A DNA stretch of 8,179 bases, taken from NCBI GenBank assembly GCA_937974135.1, contig CALJIH010000293.1:1-8179 (forward strand), given 5' to 3'. The notes beneath the pieces were generated by a model. The model was not told where the DNA came from. It saw nothing but the letters and a program-made list of their open reading frames with translations, and ran no database searches. Of the stretch, positions 5,251 to 8,179 are shown piece after piece. Position 1 is the stretch's first letter, and the number at the start of each line of letters is the position of its first letter. Made by a program: the position numbers and the translations under genes. This stretch comes from an uncultured Cocleimonas sp. (lineage in GTDB: Bacteria; Pseudomonadota; Gammaproteobacteria; Thiotrichales; Thiotrichaceae).

Positions 5251-6813
5251 TGCAGCTATGTATTGAGTGACTTTGGTGTTCGTCTGTTCACTATTAGCTG
5301 CGCCATCTACACCTGCAGCAGCTTGTCTCACCGCTTGGAATATCGCACGCGCTTTATTCATGGTTTCCATCCATTCTAATTCTGGTTTGGAATCGTAAAC
5401 AACACCAGCACCCGCTTGAATATGCAGGGTATCATCTTTAACCACCGCAGTACGAATTGCAATCGCAGTATCCATATTGCCATTCCACGCAAGATATCCA
5501 ATTGCACCCGAGTAAATACCGCGTTTCACTGGTTCGAGTTCGTCAATGATTTCCATGGCACGAATTTTTGGTGCACCACTTACCGTACCTGCGGGAAAAG
5601 TCGCGCGCAAAACATCCATTGCCGTCATTTTTGGCAGAATTTTTCCAACCACGTTTGAGACGATATGCATGACATGTGAATAGCGTTCGATACTCATGTT
5701 TTTTGTTAGTCTAACCGTACCTGTTTGGCTGACACGACCCGCATCGTTTCTGCCTAAATCAATCAGCATTACATGTTCTGCAACTTCTTTAGGGTCATTC
5801 AGCAGGTCTTCTTCCATGCGTTTATCGTGTTCAATATCACGCCCTCGTTTACGCGTACCCGCGATCGGTCGAACTGTTATTTCACCGTCTTCTAAACGCA
5901 CTAATATTTCAGGAGATGAACCAACAATATGAAAATCTTCGAGATTCATAAAATGCATATAAGGCGATGGATTTAAAGATCTTAAACAACGATATAAATC
6001 TAAAGGTGCAGCTTTGAAAGGCACACTCAAACGTTGCGATAACACCACTTGCATTATATCACCAGCCTTGATGTATTCACGTGCTGTATCAACCGCATCT
6101 AAAAAACCTTGCTCGGTAAAGCCCGAGACAAAATTTTCTTCATTGATAATTTGAGGCGATTTTTCTTTGTGATATAGCGCGAATGGCTCACGTAGTTTAT
6201 TCACCAAATCATCTAATCTAGCGTGAGCTATATCATATTCACCTTCACCAGCATGTACGATGATGTACAACTTGCCACTAAAGTTATCAAACACTACGAC
6301 TTCTTCAGACAGCATTAAAAGAATATCAGGTGTTTTTAAAGGATCAGGTTTTTCTTCTTTATGAACGCCGTTGGGGCCATCAGTATTTGTCAAAACAGGT
6401 TCGATATAGCGAATCGTCTCATAACCAAAATACCCGACTAAGCCACCAGTGAAACGCGGTAAACCCTCAATTTCTGGAACTTTTATTTTGGCTTTATAAG
6501 ATTCTATCCATTGTAAGGGATCAGCGACCGTTTCAGTCGATACAACTTCGCCATTAACTTTGGTTTCGATATCCAAACCAGTAATACTGATAATGGTGTT
6601 CGAAGGTAAGCCAATAATAGAAAACTGACCCCACTTCTCGCCGCCATGAACCGATTCAAATAAATAAGAATAAGGTGCATTCGCGAGTTTAAGGTAGGTA
6701 CTAAGTGGGGTATCGAGATCAGCTAGAATTTCTCTAACTAAAGGAACGCGATTGTATTTTTCATGCTCTGCTCTGTCGTCTGAAAAATAAGCGTCGAATT
6801 GTGATTTGTTCAT
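5236..6813 (-). CDS. trpE: Anthranilate synthase component I
   Basis: A 525-residue chorismate-using enzyme; with TrpG it makes anthranilate, the first committed step of tryptophan synthesis, in the cytoplasm. The N-terminal domain carries the LFES segment (51-54) in PYSYLFESVHGGEKWG, the counterpart of the LLES tryptophan-feedback site. The catalytic chorismate-binding domain has GSSPEILVR (298-306), RPIAGTRKRG (315-324), GRNDAGRVS (354-362), His383 in YSHVMH, FPAGTVSGAPKIRAMEII (406-423), YSGAIGY (434-440) and IQAGAGVVYDS (465-475). No key motif is missing. The last 28 or so residues (after QAVRQ) are a poorly conserved tail. The start has only a weak AGG 7 nt upstream and follows a roughly 90-nt leader after trpL. 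Presence of the feedback motif and a Trp-codon leader indicates both enzyme inhibition and expression control by tryptophan. Confidence 0.97.
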   Translation of the reverse strand: MNKSQFDAYFSDDRAEHEKYNRVPLVREILADLDTPLSTYLKLANAPYSYLFESVHGGEKWGQFSIIGLPSNTIISITGLDIETKVNGEVVSTETVADPLQWIESYKAKIKVPEIEGLPRFTGGLVGYFGYETIRYIEPVLTNTDGPNGVHKEEKPDPLKTPDILLMLSEEVVVFDNFSGKLYIIVHAGEGEYDIAHARLDDLVNKLREPFALYHKEKSPQIINEENFVSGFTEQGFLDAVDTAREYIKAGDIMQVVLSQRLSVPFKAAPLDLYRCLRSLNPSPYMHFMNLEDFHIVGSSPEILVRLEDGEITVRPIAGTRKRGRDIEHDKRMEEDLLNDPKEVAEHVMLIDLGRNDAGRVSQTGTVRLTKNMSIERYSHVMHIVSNVVGKILPKMTAMDVLRATFPAGTVSGAPKIRAMEIIDELEPVKRGIYSGAIGYLAWNGNMDTAIAIRTAVVKDDTLHIQAGAGVVYDSKPELEWMETMNKARAIFQAVRQAAAGVDGAANSEQTNTKVTQYIAAEEEK

Positions 6814-6905
6814 TGGTTTGCCTGTTTAAAACTTTGGGATGATGAGCTTTTATTCGGTGCGTTTTTCTAAACATAAAAACGCGATTGTCTTTTTTTCAAA
6901 AGACA
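6814..6905 (-). promoter_or_regulatory. trp operon leader RNA between trpL and trpE
   Basis: Directly after the trpL stop, TGTCTTTT (6905-6898) pairs with AAAAGACA (6893-6886) around a GAAA tetraloop. A second hairpin follows: GCGTTTTT (6882-6875) with AAAAACGC (6866-6859), loop 8 nt. The A-run of the first hairpin could also pair with the U-run of the second, so the two are potentially exclusive. Neither is followed by a clean U tract, so I do not see a classical attenuator. TTTAAACAG (6830-6822), just before the trpE start, is complementary to trpL codons 4-6 (6938-6930). Confidence 0.5.
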
Positions 6906-6947
6906 CTAGATCCAAAGCCATCTCCAATGTTTAAACAGATTATTCAT
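6906..6947 (-). CDS. trpL: trp operon leader peptide
   Basis: A 13-codon reading frame, MNNLFKHWRWLWI followed by TAG, ends 92 nt before trpE on the same strand. Three of its 13 codons are TGG (6926-6924, 6920-6918, 6914-6912), far above expectation and placed near the end, the hallmark of a tryptophan-sensing leader peptide. Its stop is immediately followed by the first of two hairpins in the trpE leader. No Shine-Dalgarno precedes the ATG; the best promoter places transcription start at or within a base or two of it, so it may be translated from a leaderless mRNA. It would stall ribosomes when charged tRNA-Trp is scarce and thereby change leader RNA folding. It was found by reading the leader by eye; it is too short for normal gene finders. 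Confidence 0.82.
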   Translation of the reverse strand: MNNLFKHWRWLWI

Positions 6948-6954
6948 ACAGTAT

Positions 6955-6983
6955 ATTTTAAGTGCTAAGTAGTTATTGGGCAA
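6955..6983 (-). promoter_or_regulatory. trp operon promoter
   Basis: On the minus strand TTGCCC (6983-6978, four of six -35 positions) and TAAAAT (6960-6955, five of six -10 positions) are separated by exactly 17 bp. Predicted initiation is about 6948-6947, the first base of the trpL ATG. A shifted -10, TATACT (6955-6950), would need a 22-bp spacer. Copy D of the repeat lies 23 bp upstream of the -35. Confidence 0.5.
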
Positions 6984-7005
6984 GTTTAGAATTCAGGAAC
7001 AGTAC

Positions 7006-7035
7006 AAATGGCCTAAAAGTAGGGGGGTGTCTTTT
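7006..7035. repeat. Solitary arm of the dispersed repeat (copy D), inverse orientation
   Basis: GCCTAAAAGTA followed by a 6-G run and TGTCTTTT (core 7011-7035). This is the same as the right arm of copy A, including the extra T/A next to the G-run. It is oriented opposite to copy C, so C and D face each other across the complete trp operon and its promoter. No partner arm is present within hairpin distance, although the 9-mer AAAAGACAC recurs at 6898-6906 in the trp leader. Confidence 0.65.
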
Positions 7036-7209
7036 CACTAATATTTATTGATTTATAATTTGGATGAATTGTAATTACTTGGATGGCATCGGCGTTTTCT
7101 ACTTATGTGAATGTCATTCTAGGCAGTTTTTTATGTCGAAAAAACATTGGAAACCCTCTAAAAGCGACAGGGTGTTAAATTATATCGTTTATTTAAATGA
7201 ATAAATAAT
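7036..7209. other. Intergenic region between the trp promoter region and the YeiH-family gene
   Basis: No gene is seen. Three weak structures are visible. TTTTTT/AAAAAA (7127-7132 and 7139-7144) is a purely A-T inverted repeat. ACCCT/AGGGT (7153-7157 and 7169-7173) could form a short stem in the YeiH transcript, with a T-run some 10 nt later on the minus strand. The stretch 7159-7175 (TAAAAG, five bases, GGGTGT) keeps the spacing of the repeat arms and may be an eroded fifth copy. None is a convincing terminator for the YeiH gene. Confidence 0.3.
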
Positions 7210-8178
7210 TTACATCATTACCCAAAAAAGCATGATCGCAACTAAGTAAAAGCTTTCTCCTAAAATTAGAACAATAGGACGCCACCCGATATTGAGTAAG
7301 CTAGAGAACGAAGTTTTCATCCCTAGTGACACTAATGCAATGATAAAACACCAACGTGATGTGTCGCTGATCATTTCAGATATGTCTTTCGGGATAACTA
7401 TTACATTATTAATTATTGCAATGATGATAAAAGCGGATAAAAACCAAGGTAAAGGAAATTTCTTAGCTACGACCTGATTTGTCGATATATTGTAATTAGC
7501 ATTGGCCTGTTTTGCTTCTTCTCTTTGTTGTTTGAAAATGATGAGAAAAATCCATGTGATAGGTACTAGCATCGCAACTCTCAACATTTTTATAACAACG
7601 GCTAATTCACCTACTTCGTTTGAGACTGTAAAGCCTGCTCCTACAACATGAGATACATCATGAATAGAACCACCAATTAACATTGCAGCTTGTTCAGTAT
7701 TTAAACCCAATATTGAGACTAAATATGGAAGTCCAACCATCAACATCGAACCGAATGCGGCAACCATGATAACGGTGGTAGCTGTAAATTGTTCCATTTC
7801 TTTCGACCTTGGCATAACTGAGGACAAAGCCATAGCTGCAGAAATACCGCAAATTGATACAGCACCACCAGAGAGTAAACCGAGCTTTTCATCGACTTTT
7901 AATAGGCGTGACAATATGTAGCCAATAAGAATCGTGTTGAATAAGCCAAATAAAATAATCGCAATACTAAGCCAACCAAGATCGACAACATCATTAACAA
8001 ATATTTTGACGCCTAAGAGTGCAACTCCTACCCTTAAGACAAAAGATGAAGAAAAATTAATGCCATCAATATTGCCAATATCTTTGTATAAAAAATTTGC
8101 AAAAATACCAAGCATTAGTGCATAAACCATGACAGAACCGCCATAATGGTTTGCTAAAAAAGAGGCAGCTAAAGAGAC
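7210..8178 (-). CDS. YeiH/UPF0324-family membrane transporter (putative sulfate exporter family), N-terminus cut off
   Basis: The frame is open from the right edge to TAA at 7212-7210, giving 322 visible residues. Residues before the ATG at 8130 (VSLAASFLANHYGGSV) run into MVYALMLGIFANFL, which together match the family's first region. That ATG is therefore internal, and a short N-terminal piece lies outside the window (family usually about 330-350 residues). Conserved stretches, numbered from the first visible residue: SSFVLRVGVALLG (44-56), SGGAVSICGISA (103-114), GGSIHDVSHVVGAGF (169-183) and KMLRVAMLVP (197-206). About ten hydrophobic segments and one polar loop (about 216-240) fit a polytopic inner-membrane protein. 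The family is annotated as putative sulfate exporters, but direct evidence of substrate is thin. It is not adjacent to sulfur genes here. Confidence 0.9.
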   Translation of the reverse strand, partial: VSLAASFLANHYGGSVMVYALMLGIFANFLYKDIGNIDGINFSSSFVLRVGVALLGVKIFVNDVVDLGWLSIAIILFGLFNTILIGYILSRLLKVDEKLGLLSGGAVSICGISAAMALSSVMPRSKEMEQFTATTVIMVAAFGSMLMVGLPYLVSILGLNTEQAAMLIGGSIHDVSHVVGAGFTVSNEVGELAVVIKMLRVAMLVPITWIFLIIFKQQREEAKQANANYNISTNQVVAKKFPLPWFLSAFIIIAIINNVIVIPKDISEMISDTSRWCFIIALVSLGMKTSFSSLLNIGWRPIVLILGESFYLVAIMLFWVMM

Positions 8179-8179
8179 T

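Noticed and set aside
5416..5932. Plus-strand open frames inside trpE
   Set aside because: They are antisense shadows of a fully conserved TrpE coding sequence and have no ribosome site or family resemblance.
6959..6974. TrpR-like operator in the trp promoter (AACTACTTAGCACTTA on the minus strand)
   Set aside because: It shares about 11 of 16 positions with the E. coli trp operator but lacks the CTAG cores and good symmetry, so it is not enough to call without a trpR gene or conservation.
7210..8130. ATG at 8130 as the true start of the YeiH-family gene
   Set aside because: Sixteen in-frame codons upstream to the window edge match the family's N-terminal region, so the start lies outside the window.

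Overview
This AT-rich window looks like a chromosomal segment of a free-living, probably aquatic, gammaproteobacterium. I infer this from a standalone trpE-trpG pair behind a Trp-codon leader peptide, a full-length ETF-ubiquinone oxidoreductase, a YeiH-type transporter and compact Shine-Dalgarno-led operons. I cannot name a genus. There is no phage, CRISPR, rRNA, tRNA or transposase gene. What is unusual is a family of small C-run/G-run repeats scattered between the genes.

Layout, left to right. (1) 2-538 (+) is the C-terminal half of a class V PLP aminotransferase, cut by the window edge. It ends at a long palindromic hairpin (577-655). (2) 815-1312 (+) is a small secreted, very arginine-rich, pilin-like beta-sandwich protein, isolated between two repeat hairpins. 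(3) A second hairpin (1339-1414) separates it from the convergent ETF-QO gene (1476-3116, -) and gives that gene a strong U-tailed terminator. The ETF-QO promoter carries a perfect palindrome over its -10 box. (4) A CPBP-family intramembrane protease (3268-4032, -) follows, with a solitary repeat arm (4049-4077) and a short GC-richer segment just upstream of its start. (5) The tryptophan operon lies at 4207-6947 (-): leader peptide trpL (13 codons, three of them Trp), trpE, trpG and an RDD-family membrane protein. trpE/trpG are 1 nt apart and trpG/RDD overlap by 1 nt. (6) Another solitary repeat arm (7006-7035) lies just upstream of the trp promoter. (7) 7210-8178 (-) is most of a YeiH/UPF0324 membrane transporter. 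Its true start lies beyond the right edge.

How it works together: TrpE and TrpG form anthranilate synthase, the first committed step of tryptophan synthesis. The Trp-rich leader peptide implies sensing of charged tRNA-Trp by translation. The later trp genes are not in this window. ETF-QO feeds electrons from fatty-acid and amino-acid oxidation into the quinone pool and appears to be transcribed alone. The other genes have no evident shared pathway.

The observations most worth a second look are the trpL leader, which lacks a conventional U-tailed attenuator and may be leaderless; the dispersed repeat family, which seems to double as terminators; and the arginine-rich secreted protein.
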